From contig JAACJK010000112.1 in assembly GCA_013368325.1 (NCBI GenBank), positions 248,001 to 312,000 of the forward strand: a stretch of DNA of 64,000 nt. Direction: 5' to 3'. The notes below the pieces were generated by a model. It was not told where the DNA came from. It did no database searches and saw nothing but the letters and a program-made list of their open reading frames with translations. Position numbers and translations under genes: made by a program. Origin of the DNA: Ephemerocybe angulata. Taxonomy: Eukaryota; Basidiomycota; Agaricomycetes; Agaricales; Psathyrellaceae. Positions 42,664 to 55,967 of the stretch are shown piece after piece; within the stretch, counting starts at the first letter, position 1; the number at the start of each line of letters is the position of its first letter.

Positions 42664-45600
42664 CTAGTGCGGGGGCCCCCACTCACTCCCACACCCGCCC
42701 GTCCCACTGAAGGATTGACACTGGAGAACACCCTGGACACGTCCAAGCCTGCCCAAGCATGTCATCTGACCCCTCGGGGTGGTCCAGAACCCGAACGAGG
42801 TGAGGTTCACAATCAGATAGCTGATGAGCTCCTTCAACAAAGAGAGGGTACGCCAGGTATGTGGAAGGTCAGGACAGTCTTCAAAGAGATGGCCATGCGT
42901 CTGGGTAGGTGGGGTGTGGTTGAGAATGCACCTGCACAGCCGTGCGCACAGGTGATTATCGTCAGCCACAGAATTGAGCCAAGTGCCACCCTTGGCTACG
43001 CTGGCTAGAGGATTGACCCATCGGGGGCGTGAAGCTGTAGGAACTGGCTTGCCCTGTACCCCTCAGTGAGGAAATGGGTGTTCAGCATACATAATCCAGG
43101 GACGTGGCTGGGCACACCCCCACAGAGACTGCTGGCAGCCCACGTGCATGCAGGTGCACATCTTGCTGTAGGGCCTACTTCAGTTTGGAGGGGACCTGTA
43201 CAAATTCAATGTGATGGCCCGCTGAGAGGGCAAACCAGGGATCTACTGCCTGCTTTGCCGAAGCGATGTAGTCAGTGAAGATGATGATCTTGTGGCAGTC
43301 ATCCTGCTATACAGCAGAGGTGATAGCCGCTTGGATCGCAAAGAGCTCTGCATCAGCAGAGAGAACCCGTCCTGCTACCCATCGGGGAGAGGTCTTGTCG
43401 TCCCAGTCACCCTGCGTCATCACACAGAGGCAGCCTGGTGGCATTCATTCCTTGGGACAGAGCAATCTGTCCCAAAGCACGCAGTGTGCAGTTCGTCTGA
43501 AGCTTGCCAGTAGAGGAGGTCGAGCTCAGCCCGGCGCGAAGCCAAGCATACAAGTCCATAACCCGGGATCTAGGTGTGTTCTCTTCCGCGCATGGAGCAA
43601 ATACCTCTGACAGTTCTCCCAGCTGGCTGCTGGTTTGAGTTATGGTGTGCGAATGATCCTTTGGTGCCCATGCCTCAGCAACCAGATCATAGCACGATGG
43701 TTGGGGACAGCCGTGCCCCTAAATTCCACCCTAGCAATGCTTGGAGGGGGTGAGTATCAGACAGAGTAGCTGTCCTGAAGATTGCTCTCTTGGACAGTTT
43801 CTGGAGATAAAGCCGGATGGGGGTGAGCCCTGCTAGAGACTCGAGACCACCGGTGGGAGAGGTCCGGAAGGCACCTGTGATCCAACATGCTGCTTTACGC
43901 TGCATGGATGTGAGTTGCTTAAGAACACAAATGTTCTTAGCTCTCTCAAAATACCGTAGTCTGTGCCCTTACGTTGCGATAGGCATCACGCATGCACAGT
44001 ACAGTGTGTGCTTGTGCTTCAGGGTAAGACCCTGATTCAAGTTGCCCGTCATGAGGGCCTTGGTGGTGTAGAACTGCAGGAGCTCTGTGAATGTGAGCTT
44101 GCAGTCAAAGAAGAAGCTGAGATACCTCTAAAAGGTCTTCGGCTGCAGTGGTGTTGCCCCTGTGAAGGCGCAAATCCAAGGTCAAGGGCCGGTTAAAGCC
44201 TGTCCTTTTCTAAGTGAAGTGAAGGAGTTCTGACTTTCTGTGCTCCAGCGTTAGTCCTGCTTTCCTGACTAGATCGAAGATGATTGCATATGCATGAAGC
44301 AATATAACACAATTGAATTCTCCTCAATGGATGGAGACTGGACTATGAGGGTTCCATTATCGACATAGGAGATGAGGATGGAGCCAAGGCCCTGTTCCAG
44401 TCTCCGTCAGTATCCGGTACAGCTGGAGAGAGGGCTGACCCTTGCCCCACCCCACAACTGCTAGCAGCAGATCTGATACGAAGTTGTCCACACATAGCGC
44501 GTCTCCCTTCCTACCAAGTAAGCTCAAAGAAGGCCACTACCACTGGGTTGAAGCCACAGGACCGCCAGAAGGAACTGGTTGTTGATCGAGGGGAAGAACT
44601 GAGTAAGATCAAATGCAATCACACTGGTGTCCTGCCCTTTTGCCCAGCCCGTTCGCACCAAGTGCATCAGGACAAGGTCTCGGCATCTTCTGTAGAGAGC
44701 TGTCGCACTCTACCCGTCTGGTTTGGGTCAACCAAGTCAAACTTGAACATCTAGAACTGGAATCTATTTGAGATCATCTTCTCAATGAGCTTCCCTATGT
44801 GTTGAGAAGCACGATTGGCCGGAAGGGCTTGCCGGGTTTTGGAATAACCACAGAGAGCGACTCTTTGAAATGCTTTGGCCATCGGCCTGTACAAATACAG
44901 CCATCTGCCAAGGAAACAAAGGCCTCCCTACAATCGGGGTGCGCTTCAGGTGCCACCACGTAACATGGTCAGGCCCTGGAGCAGAGCGCGCAGAGCACAC
45001 CTGTAATGCTTGGTGAGTTCTAACACAGAGAACCCATGCCAGCCATGGATGGGCTCCTGTGGGAGCTCATTGAGGATGGATACACCAACTGCCCTGTCAG
45101 AGGCAGTGTTGTAGGTATTGTGCAGGGCATCCCAGAGGTGCCCATTAAACTGGATAGCCTCGCAAGGTGGATTCTCGTGCTCCTTGACCCAGGCCATGAG
45201 GTCCCAGGGGCGCTTGTTGGTTTCTGCTACCTCTTTGATGCTCCCATCACAGAACTTGCCCTTGGCTGCATTGGTAGCAGTTAATAATGCCTTGTAGCCG
45301 GCCAGGGTCTGATCAGCCCTGTACGCAGCTAATGAAGCGTCACATCCGGCATCCCTTTACTCTTTTTAGTGCGGTTTTATCTTGAATTCCTTGGACTGGC
45401 GTAGCATCGTTGCATGCGCTGGCTATCGCCTGCGCAAATTCCTCCACCTCATCGGCAGTGGTGACGGGGTGCTGTTTGAGCCCCCCAACAACTCCTACCA
45501 GCTCTGAGACGAACTCAGCCTCCTCATCGTTGTCAGGTTTGATAGTGCACCGCTTCGCTGCTGGAGGAGATTGGCGGTGCCCGATGCTACAGGCCACCGG

Positions 45601-45712
45601 ATAGTGGTCCGATGGGCCCCTGGTTATGGGATCAGGTGACCCTGATGGGATCAGCTCTGGATCACCCAGCTGTGATGGCTGTGATGTGAGCATCTCGGAG
45701 CAAGGCACTAAC
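42664..45712 (-). mobile_element. Decayed LINE, minus strand
   Basis: Pieces in changing frames from high to low coordinate: endonuclease end SDHYPVACSIGH (about 45600), WHGFSVLELTK and SAPGPDHVTWWHLKR (reverse transcriptase fingers, about 45040-44940), IPKPGKP-like PASPSGQ (about 44830), and the RNase H-proximal QRKAACWITGAFRTSPTGG with FRTATLSDTHPLQAL (about 43900-43720). A C-terminal piece lies near 42900-42700. It is another lineage than the 34.8-kb LINE. Its 5' part is cut by the copia LTR at 45713. No poly-A is seen at the low end. Confidence 0.7.
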
Positions 45713-46028
45713 TGTGGAAATCTGCAGTGGTGAACTGAAGTCCCAATAGTCAGGGTACTGAACTGAATGTCATGTAAACGAAATACTACACACCTGAAGT
45801 CCTAATAGTCAGGGTACTGAACTAAGGGACTCAGGATGCCTATAGCTGTGTCTAAACAAGTTGAACAGTCACATGAGAAGTCACATGAGAGATAAGCAGA
45901 TTAGATATGATGAGGTAGAAGATCAGATGAGATAATAGAGAAAATGCGCAGATCAGGATGGATAAGGCTGATCTGCCTATGGATGAGGTTGGATAAGAGT
46001 ATAGTTACCAAGTCAACCACTCTCAACA
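45713..46028 (-). repeat. Copia 3' LTR, 316 bp
   Basis: On the minus strand it starts TGTTGAGAGTGG directly after a purine tract (CAGTCAGGGGAGTG, 46029-46042) and ends TTTCCACA, so it has TG...CA ends. A GTTCAGTACCCTGACTATT unit is repeated inside it. No second LTR is visible near 50.5 kb. Confidence 0.6.
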
Positions 46029-49000
46029 CACTCCCCTGACTGTAACACACTCCCTTAGTCCAACAGAACTCCCATGTGGTCCCTTGCAAGGCGAACCAGA
46101 GGGAGGGCAAGAGCCTTGGTGAGCCCATCAGCAGTGCTCAGTGCCAGGGATGTGCACAGGCTGAATGCGGCCGCTGTTGACCACATCTCTGAGCCAGAAG
46201 AAGCGCAAGTCAAGGTGCTTCATGCGCCCAAAGTGCTCCGGGTACTTGCTGATACTGATAGCAGACTGGTTGTCGCGAAGCACCCTCCTGAGGGAACCCA
46301 AACTCCCCAAGGATGTTGTGCATCCATAGAATCGCCTCCACAGCAGCCATGTACTCTGCCACTGTGCTGGAAAGCGCAACAATAGGCTGAAGCTTGCTGG
46401 ACCAACCCACAGCACCACCAGCAATGGTAGTCACATATGCACTAGTAGAGCGACCGGAGTCAAGGCAGTCACCATGGGAGGCATTTACCGTGGTAGGTGA
46501 GCTTGTAGTCCATGGTGCCCTTGAGGTAGCGCAGGAGGTGTTTGAGGGCTGCCCAGTGCGCAGGGCCTGGGTTGGAGCTGAAGCGGCCAAGGAAGCCAAC
46601 AGCATAGGAGATGTCAGGGTGTGTCATGGTGGCAAGGTAGAGGATGGAAGGGCACTCAGGTAGGGAACAGTGCGCATGTGCGCCACTTCCTCTGGTGTCT
46701 TGGGACCCATGGTCTTGGAGAGCTTGATGCTGGGAGGAAGATGGGTGCACACAGGGTTGCAGTCCGACATGCTATAGCGCTCTAGGAGGTCGAGGATGTA
46801 CTGGTGCTGGGAGAGGGAGATGGAGCGAAGGGGACGGTTTCTGGAGATCTCAACACCCAGAATGAACTTGGTCTCACCCCCAAGTCCCTGAGTTTGAAGC
46901 GCTTGCCCAGGTCTTCAACTGTGCGGTCATGTCGTCAACATAGACAGGGACAATCATGCGGACGCCCTCAGTGGCATAGATGTACACCGAGTGGCCAGCA
47001 ACAAGCCGGGTGAAGCCCATCTCCAAAAGCGCAGAGTGCAGCTTCAACTTCCACTGCCTGGCACCCTGCTTGAGACCGTAGAGGGCCTTGTTGAGCTTGC
47101 AAACCATGTTGGGTGGACCTTGGTGGAAGCCCTCAGGCTGGCGCATGTAGATGACCTCGTCCAAGTCACCATTGGTGAAGGCAGAGGAGAAGTCCACAGA
47201 GCGAAGCTCCATGTCCAAGGGTGGCTCGGAACGCAGCAGGACGGAATGTAGGGGCATGTGTCTCGGTGTAGTCGACTCCAGGACTGGCTGCACCCCATGG
47301 CGACTAAACGCGCCTTGCGTCGCTCCAGAGTCCCATCTGCATTGTGCTTAGTCTTGAAGACGAGGCCACAGTCAATAGCCTTTGCACCAGGTGGAAGCTC
47401 AACTATATCCCAGACTCCATTCGCAATGAGAGTCAGGACCACTCTACCTGGTCCGGACCAGCATCGCCTGCTTGTAGTTGCGAGGATCACCTGTAGGGCT
47501 GCAGCGCCAGCAAAGTCTCTGTTGTCCTCACCATAACCACCCAAGTCATCATCACTATCTGGACCAATGAGTAGGCTCCCGGGCCTGCCATATAGGATTT
47601 GGCGCTGCTGGGGCAGGCTCAGGCGATGGAGAAGGTGAAGGGACAGGACCTGGAGATGGGGCAGGTTCTGAGGATGGAGACGGCGAGAGAGGGCGCGCAG
47701 GAGGCAATGGCGGCGTAGGAGCACACTGAGCAGGCACAGGAACTTTCCACCACTCCCTTGGCTTCTTTGACTCGTGATTCGAGCGTCGGACAGGCTCCTG
47801 AGGCACAGGAGTGCGCCCACGGCGTCTGGCAAAGAGGCCAACTCTGGAAGAGGTTCCGGAGCAGGATCAGCAGGAGGTGGAGCTGGAGCAGGTGGGGGAG
47901 CAACAGGGGCAGGGACAGGAGCTGGAGGAGCAATGATGGGCTCTGGAGGGTGAGGAACAGAGGGAGGCGCAGCTGGAGCGTCGAGCTCAATGCCTGGGAT
48001 ACCAGGGACCTCCAGCACAGGGGCAGGAGGAACGACGAGCTGAAGGGGTGGGTGCTGGGTGGTAGAGGTACCAGGGAAGTAGCGCTCATCAAACTCGTCG
48101 CATTCAGACGTGATGTGCTTCCTGGTGAGCGGGTTGTAGAAATTCCAGCCCTTCACTCCCTCAGGGTAGCCTACAAAGACACATTTCTCCATGTGTGACT
48201 CCAGCTTCTTGTGCTTGTCCCTCTGCACAACGACATAGGCCATGCATCCAAACACCCTGAAGCGACTCAAGTCCGGCTTCTTACCATACCAGGCCTGATA
48301 CGGCGTCTTGCCAGGAAGCGCAGAGGTAGGCAGGCAGTTCCACACCTTCACCTGAGTGCCAAGGCAGCGACCCCAGAAGGAGGGAGGCAGCTTAGCCTGG
48401 GCTAGCATCGCAGTGACGTCCTCTAGCATGGTGTGGTTCGCTCGCTCTGCATCTCCGTTCTGCTGGGGCGGTTCCGAGTAGTTTGACGCCTCTAGATGCC
48501 CTCAGCATCACAGAAAGCATTGAACTCGCAGGACATGTACTCTCTACCCTTGTCATCATGCAGAGACTTGACCTTTTGGCCTAGCTGTGTCTCTGCGAGC
48601 GCTTTGAAGCTTTTGAAGGCCCCAAATGTTTCGCTCTTGAGCATGTAGACGATGCGGTAGCGTGTGAAGTCATCACTGAACGAGACCCAGTGGGGATAGC
48701 CCTCTGGAGTAGAGACAGAGAAGGGGCCGCAGAGGTCAGAGTGGATGAGTTCAAGGGGGACGAGGGCACGATGGCCAGTGGAGGGGAAGGGGGCAGAGTG
48801 CATCTTGCCAGCCAGGCAGGGCTCGCAGATGGGATCGCGTGTAGCAGAGGAGGGGAGGGAGATACCAGTGACTAGACCACCAGAGGCGAGCTTGTGGATG
48901 TCCGCAGAGTTGTGGTGACATAGGCGCTCGTGCCAGAGCTGCAAGTCAAGCCGGCGAGTCGAAATCGCGGAGGCCGCCTCAGCAACAGGTAGAGTCATGC

Positions 49001-50460
49001 CCTCCACGAACGCAGCGTTGTTGGAGGTGATGCGGGCTCGGAATAGCGTCATACCAGTGGGCATAAAGTGCATGAAGACAGAATCAATGAGAATTGAGAG
49101 CAGCGGGTGAGGTGTAGACATGAGAGGAGTTGCTACGGAGTTGTGGGACATGGACAACTGGATCGATGATCACAGTACCAACCCCAGCTGAATAAATAAG
49201 ACTTCCATCGGCTAACTCAACAGGCACACGGTGGGGGCGATAGTTGCGCATCCAGTGGTGATGAGGCGTCATTGTAGACGTGCAGCCTGAGTCTGCATTC
49301 CAACAGAAGTTAGCATGGGGTTGAATAGAGGAAGAGGGATCAACGAGATCCGGAACAGCACTTGCATTTCCAGCAAACTCCGTGACAGAGGAGCTTGCAG
49401 TCGCACTAGCAGCAGCCTGGGGGGTACCTGCAGCCTCCTGAGCCTTCTCCTGAGCCTTCTTCGCAGCCTGCTGATGCTTCGTGCCCTGGTGGCCTCCCTG
49501 AGCGACGTACTCGCGCGCTTTGCGCTGCGCACTGGTGAAGTCATAGCAGGTAGCCTGAGCATGGCCAGGATGAGAGCAGAACTCGCAGGTGGACGAAGCG
49601 GAGGCAGCAACGGACATGGCGGCGGCAGACTGGGTGTCTGTGGTGCAACGTCAATGCTGTACCTCCTTCGTGAGGAAGGCCTGGGTGACCGTCTCCTTGT
49701 CCAGCTTTTCCATGAGGAGGAGGGAGGAGATGAAGTGTGAATACTCGTCAGGGAGGGCTCGGATGAGGACCATGGAGGCTAGCTCCTTGTCCAGGGCGCT
49801 GAGGTCGAACTCCTTGGGCCTAAGGGTCTGGCACAGCTTCATAGCCTCATCGACGCGGTTGATAAGCGTCTGGAGGGTCTCCTCCTCCTGCTTCTCGATG
49901 GAAAACAGGTTATCGTACGCATTGAAGCGACTACCAGCGCGTTTCTGGCGGTAGTTCGCCCTTAGGATTGTCCCTGCAGCCGTCTACAAGTGTCTTCTGG
50001 TCCTGTTCAAGCGTGAGCCAGATCCAGCCAGCAGCCTTGTCGCTTTTGGCATCCCAAGCCTCCTGCAACTCGGCGCATTTGGCCTCAAAAGCTTCACGGA
50101 CCTCCTGCTGAGCGGCGGAGGGGGTCGCTGACTGCGCGGACTGAGAAAGGGCAGTGGCACCTGTGACCTGGGGCGAGGAATCGACCTCCCGGAACACAGG
50201 GCGCGTGCTGGAACCAGAAACGATGCGCCAGAGACTGTGGGCTTTGAGCCAGGCCTCGAGATCGCCGGACCAGGTACCTTAGTTTGTTCCGTTGAGCTTC
50301 GCGATGTTTGGGGATGACGACGACATAGGGGGCGGAGATATGAGCGAAATGGTGAGGGATGCAGGACAGAGGCTGAGTAGAAGGGAGACAGAAACCGGTG
50401 TAGCGAGCGAGGCTTAAGCGCGATGGGTCTGCGGTTAACACAAGGGGTTCCCACTGATGC
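45713..50460 (-). mobile_element. Ty1/copia LTR retrotransposon, decayed
   Basis: Minus-strand order: gag about 50441-49640, with a knuckle CEFCSHPGHAQATC about 49580-49540; protease with NADSGCTSTMT (about 49290); integrase 49000-48480 with the HHCC zinc site (WHERLCHHNSADIH...CEPCLAGK) and LELIHSDLCGPFSVS core; a post-integrase block MLEDVTAMLAQAKLPPSFWG to about 48050; reverse transcriptase about 47350-46880 (DLDEVIYMRQPEGF, LYGLKQGARQWKLK, VPVYVDDM); and RNase H about 46750-46100 (LRYLKGTMDYKL, ALSSTVAEYMAAVEA). Integrase before reverse transcriptase defines copia. Several frameshifts and stops; only the 3' LTR remains. Confidence 0.85.
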
Positions 50461-50672
50461 TGGAGCGAATATCAACCCACCCCGGGGGGTCGTGTGAAAC
50501 TACTTTATTTGGTAGAAATCCCCGACGGCGAACAGGCGCCATTTCTTCGGCATCACTTCGGCAATGATTTGGAACAGCGGCATTTGAGCGCTTAGAGGGT
50601 GTCGATAATTAGCGTACTGTGGAATATATCCCCCGTTCTCTTTCCCTCCTTCCCCCGCAATGCAGCCATCAC

Positions 50673-52080
50673 AATGACCAAGAAGCTGACCGCCATTACC
50701 ACCCCAATCCAAGTTCAATTATCATCCACCGTCACCGCAACAACAACAATCGAAGAGGGAACCGGGATACACCTTGTGAAATGTGACCTATGCGGCGAAA
50801 CCATCAAGCTCACGAAAACAGGAAGCTCTCAGGCTATAGTCCAGCATAGGGGAAGGGGGCCATGCGTGAGGAAGCAGAAGAAGTCCATAACCAGTGAAAC
50901 TCCAGGTGCTAGTAGCTCTGCCGTGCGCTTTGTGGTGGACCGACCACTGCCTGCTCTGTTCTCCACTCCCAGCTCTCGATCACCTTCAACGGGGCGATAC
51001 CATCCATATTCCCCAAGCCGTGGACCACCAAGTTCAAGGTCCTCATCATCTCATTCGTCTCTACGCACCTCCACCTCCCCCCATCCGGGCCATCCTGCAA
51101 CCGCGAGCACAATTGCACGACCCTCGTCGACCATCACAGATCAGCCATACCAGGCCACCCGTTCGCGCTTCACGCATTCTGCGATATAGGATGGGAGCCA
51201 CTGTCCTTCGATACTACACGCAATACCATTTGGTTACGGTCGGAGAACTGCGCGCGTAGCCCAAAACAAAAGGACGAACCATGCGATCTATGTTTGATCA
51301 TGAAATCTAGTAATTCCTTGGGGGTGGCGATGGAACGAGCAAAGGAGGCCCCAAAGCATACCCTGCATGACTTTCTCAACGCACAGCAGATGAAGAAGCT
51401 CTTGGAGGATTTCTGTCGTACCATGCGCCAGCTGCGATCACAGGTGCAGAGTCTCAAGCGACAGGTTGCTGGTGCTCACCGGAAGATTGACGACTATGAA
51501 CGAGTCATGATGCTGTTATCCAAAGGCGATGTCCCGGGCCTTCGGCGAATTCTTTCGGCTAGCCTGAAGCGTGGCGCATCACCGCCAGTAATTCTTAACC
51601 TCTTGGAACGGGCGCTTAAAGGTCTCCATCGGGCGCGAGGCGGATTCTCTGAACGTGATCTGGATATCGCATTCCACGACTCCTCTATGCCCTGCAGAAA
51701 GCGTTTGGGCTACCATCAGCGATCACCTTACACAGGGAAAAGAAAATCCCGGCTTTAGTCGCATCCATAGGCCGTCTGTCAGAGGACGAGGTTAATGCAA
51801 ACATATCCGCCTTCTGCGACCCAGGAGTGAAGCCACCCCGAAAACCGAGTGCTTCTGGTGTCCTCACAGGGAATACACTCATGTTTGATGGAGTCACACT
51901 GGAGGGTCGATGCAGCTACTGCCCATACCGAGATTGCGTATTGGGTCTGAGGGTATCATTGGAGGTGAGAGTCAGGAGCCTATCTCTGTTGATGAACTCA
52001 GTGTGCGAGTGCCATCAAAGAAGAAGGGGAAGGCTAGACGTGCGGATGAAAAGTTCAACAAAGCTGAGCTCAGTGCATTG
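50673..52080 (+). pseudogene. Zinc-finger transposon-family protein, broken
   Basis: MTKKLTAITT starts a frame with CDLCGETIKL...QHRGRGPC, a CxxC...H...C zinc-binding module near the N-terminus, then a Ser/Pro-rich linker. A second frame gives WLRSENCARS, a coiled segment (RQLRSQVQSLKRQVAGAHRK, about 51425-51485) and SKGDVPGLRRIL...LERALKGLHRARG...ERDLDIAFHDSS. A third gives LVASIGRLSEDEVNANIS and FDGVTLEGRCSYCPYRDC (about 51745-51940). Shifts near 51180 and 51690 separate them. I recall this layout from a multicopy Agaricomycete family thought to be transposon-encoded. Function unknown. Confidence 0.5.
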
Positions 52081-52117
52081 AATAATTTTATCAGTGGATG
52101 TGTGTGCCGGAGGCGTG

Positions 52118-52680
52118 TATGGAACAAGTTTTTCACACGGCGGGCATCCGGATGTCATGTGCCGGCCGGACATGGTTGGTCATGTGACATGTCATGTATC
52201 GGTCATGTCCAAACGCACGACTCCTGGATTCCAAGCATAAACGAGGGAAAGTACTGCAACCACGCAGCTTAGAATAATGTTAAAATAGAATTAGGGTACA
52301 CTAGTCATATTATGGAGCCTCCCCAGACTGATAGAGAAATAATAACTGACTTATAGGACAATCGGTCTTCAGTGGTGGGTTTCGGTAACTACCGAGCAGC
52401 TTTCTGGCCTTTGTTTTGCAATGGTATGTCACTTAAATAACAACTTCCCATGTAAAAATGCCCCTTTTATCTTTTTAGAGTACCTCTAATTTATTTTAAT
52501 GGTCTATTACAGTGAAGTAACAAAGGGGAGAGTGGGTACAAGACGAATAGGAAGTCGACAGGCGGCGGCAAGGAGGGCTCGGCAATTGCTTTGGCACATG
52601 ACACGGCACATGACAAACCATGCCGCGCCGGAACATGACAGCCGATTGCCCGCCGTGTCAAGAACCGATTCAAGCGTGAG
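52118..52680. mobile_element. MITE with about 80-bp terminal inverted repeats
   Basis: 52118-52205 (CACACGGCGGGCATCCGGAT...) is an inverted match to about 52570-52667. Both arms carry nested CATGTGCCG/GGTCATGTGACATG units, so each arm can also fold on itself. The middle, about 300 bp, is A/T-rich with no coding capacity. It separates the zinc-finger relic from the RecQ fragment. Confidence 0.65.
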
Positions 52681-52682
52681 CT

Positions 52683-53446
52683 GTGTTAACTAGTATATTA
52701 TCATCACATCTCATTCAAAGGCTCACAGTTCAATTGCGTTACCCAACAACCACTACTTTCCAGCCAAGCGCTGATATGCTTTGCTGTGATGTATGCAGCC
52801 CAGACCAGTTTAAAGTGGAGGACATTGTGCTGCAGAAAGAACTGGGTTTGGCCCGTGGACGCAAGAAGCAACTACCGTTTGCAGACGTCCTTGAAAAGGA
52901 TATCAAGACTAAGCTGGAGAAATGGCGCAAGACCACATTACTAGAGAAGTACTATGGGGATTCAAACATGGTGACTATCTCAGGTGCCGCTCTCCTTGGC
53001 GACGATGTCATTTCAAAGATTGCCACCTGCGGCCAATATCTTCGAAATGCAAATGATCTACACTGGCAGGTGCGCTGGTTCTTGGCATTCAAGCCAGGAA
53101 CAACAGAGCTTACGGAGTATGGGAAGGCTCTCTTAGAGCTTTTACAGCCAATATTTTACGGGCATGAGAAGCTTGTTCAAACAGCAGAAGCAGGGAGAAG
53201 CAAAGGTAAATCAAAGGTGACTCCATCTGCATCGGTCGCTACACCCACACCCGCACCTGCACCTGCATGACATCTACCATCTCGAATTTACCGCCCACAG
53301 GCATTTCACCAAATCAATTTTATGGCAGAAACTTGAGCGTAGACCCAGAGTCGTCAGAATCTGATGAACCGCCACCAGCAGCACCCGTTACAACAAGGGC
53401 TTCACGTGCAGCAGCTCGGGCGAGGCAACAAGGGCAAGAAGGATAA
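52683..53446 (+). pseudogene. RecQ-type helicase, C-terminal fragment
   Basis: The frame 52683-53270 contains MLCCDVCSPDQF, the last cysteines of a RecQ zinc-binding region, then GRKKQLPFADVLEKDI, KWRKTTLLEKYYG, ISGAALLGDDVISKIATCG and VRWFLAFKPG. This pattern is familiar from the C-terminal extension of multicopy Agaricomycete RecQ helicases. A tail ESDEPPPAAPVTTRASRA follows to about 53446 in another frame. The helicase motor is absent. The 3' end converges on the DUF6589 stop about 15 bp away. Confidence 0.5.
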
Positions 53447-53461
53447 ATATGTTCTAGTTTA

Positions 53462-55967
53462 CTACATCTTCTCCAATGTCGTATCATCTGCTAGAGAATG
53501 TACCAGCTTTTCAACGAACGCAACAACTTCACCAGGATCTGAGCCAAGAGAGAATTCATCTTCGTCAAGTGCTAGATCATCAAGACTGACCCTCGGGTCG
53601 GAGCCGAGGTCATGCCCCTCAACACCTTCTCCGTCACCATTATCCTCGTCAATCTCCTCATCGTCACTTTCATCCGTAGGGGCTGGTGGTGTGTTGGATG
53701 CTTTGTACGTAGCTGTGCGCTTGTTGGCTGTGTACTGCTTGAAAGCGCCGACCGTGTTGGCCGTGGATGCGCCGGCAGCCAAGAGATCACGGGCGGGAAT
53801 GGCATACTCATTGCCCTCACGGTCGGGTGTGAACGTCTGGATGGAATGCGTCTTGAGATAATCGGTAATTATCTTCAGATCGGCGGTCGTGGACGGCGAA
53901 GTGTGCGACTTCCCGTTGATTGGGGTCTTGAAGTTGTCTTGAACTTGGCGAATGACATCTCGGAGTGAGAAGATGCAAACAGAGACAATCGCAAGCCATC
54001 TCCAGCTGCGATTTGACCCTTTGGCGTTGTAGATAATCTATAAGACGTGGAAAGTGAGTAAAGATACTCTTTCGGTACATAGAAACTTGTGGAGAACATA
54101 CCTTTAACCAAAGGTTCTGGTGTTCCTGAAGGAGATCAATCTCTTTGAAACCGTTGGGTAATCCGGATAGATTGACCAGCCAGTTCATCAGAGCACCCTT
54201 TCTACAAACACCTCAGTTATATTACAATTCCCGAGAAGGAATGTCGACTCACTTTAAGTCCGGGGCCATTCGAGAAAGGTCCGCGAGGTGGTGGAAGAGT
54301 ACGTCCGCATACTTGGGCATTTTCCCCGTGCCACGAAGACATCCCCACGCTTTATCGCAGCCTGTAAAGTGACCAGAAGCAGGGCGTCACGATTGAAAAG
54401 AATGATGTTTTCGTGCGGTACATCACGGGATACCTTGGTACGCAGCTGCGCTACACGCCGAGCGGAAACAAGTTGGCGTAGTACCTTCATAGTCACGGCA
54501 TGTAGCTCGGCGGCTGTCTTCACAGTTGCTATCCAGGTCTCCAGCAGTGTTTCGCCACACATAAGACGGTAGCCGTCGAGAATGTTGGCGGGAAGAACAA
54601 GCTTTGTCATGAGCTCAAGGATTGGACGGAACGGTGCTGGCTGCTTCGCATTCCATCCAATAGCAATTGGCTTCCGGACTAACAGGCTATTCATCCGAGC
54701 CAGTGACCACTGCACCTTGCTATTCACAACACCCCAGAACTCGTTCGCGACACAGCGAGTTCCAGCCATCTTCAAATGGAACAACCCGAACTGCGGCTTG
54801 ATGAATTTACTCGGGTTGTCGATGAGGTCGTCATCGTCGCGCCGTGATCCAGACGCCTATTAAGATGTTAGCAAATGAATCCGCCACAGACACTCATTTA
54901 CTCACTGATTCGAGCAACGAGATAGTAAGCTGGTCACCGTGAATGAAAAAGACCCCATGCTTCTCGATCTCCTCCTTTTCAAGCCCGAGCGTCCGAAAGA
55001 GCATGTGGTCGAGAACATCGAGAGTGCTGTCGATAGTCGATTCGTCAATCAGTGCAGCAGGGAGTGGAAATTGCTCGGACTTGTGCACCGGAATGGCATG
55101 TATCATCGGTGGAGAGAGGTCAGCCCTGGATTTCAGCAGTCGTGTACGAAGATCAGGGAAGCTTTGGAGTAGAAACTCTTCCATATGCCACAGGAAGCAG
55201 CTTTCTAGTTCCTCTATTTGCTGGCGAGACGGCAAGAGCTCCTTTGCTGGATCGTAGTCGTAGGTGATGCGCCGCGTGAGCCGAGGGGTGAGGAGTGAGA
55301 GATGAAGCGACGATGGCGTGACCCTGATAAGCGGGATGAGTGTGACTGTCGTGCCGTTATCAAAGTGGTCCTTGGACGTTTCCCGCTGCTCGTTGACGCG
55401 AAATGTGATGTTTACGTTGTCGTACACGAGCATACACGGCTGCCTGCACACAATATCCTGCATGAGCTCGAGCCGTTCCCGACTGAGCTGCTTGAGCTTG
55501 AGTATCGCAGAGCCGTATGAAAGGGCGAACCCAGCGTGGTTCAGGACCTCGAAAAGCAAACGAGGAGCGCCACACGCATACAGGTACAGACAGCCCACAA
55601 TTTGAAAGGTGCTGGCACATTCGTTTCGCGTCTGGGCTATTGCACTGAGCAAGCTGGCGAGCATCTGCGTACCAGTCAATATCACGGAAACAGTCACTAG
55701 TAAAAAGACTCACGACGTCCTTGTGCTTCTGTGTCTCCAGTCCGTCCTCGCTGTATGCCATGACATCTCAGGCTTCGTCGAGCAACTCTGGGATTGAATA
55801 GCGCTGAAGCACGGTTGATACTTCAATCCCTGACTCTGGGATGAGTAGGCTCACGAGACGAGCTCCCTCTTTCTGGATAATCTTGAAGAAGCGCTCTGAG
55901 GCCTAGTGGTCTGCCGCACTGGGCTGGCGAGCGGCAACGAGTTCGAGCATTGACGGTGCATGGTCGT
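53462..55967 (-). pseudogene. DUF6589 protein, main body (split gene)
   Basis: Continues the frame that starts at 63898. From high to low: SERFFKIIQKEGARLV (about 55900) with stops at about 55891 and 55770, a short intron ending about 55654, and MLASLLSAIAQTRNE to TISLLESVSK (54906). Then FHLKMAGTRCVANEFWG to GYRLMCGETLLETWI (about 54780-54540), a one-base shift near 54345, NWLVNLSGLPNGFKEIDLLQ (about 54180-54120), and an exon from about 54035 with WLAIVSVCIFSL, ending in a long acidic tail (53464). These blocks match DUF6589, a multicopy Agaricomycete family likely linked to mobile DNA, function unproven. The N-terminal exons are 7.5 kb away beyond the composite insertion. Confidence 0.7.

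Noticed and set aside
50461..50660. 5' LTR of the copia element
   Set aside because: No similarity to the 45713-46028 LTR is visible here.
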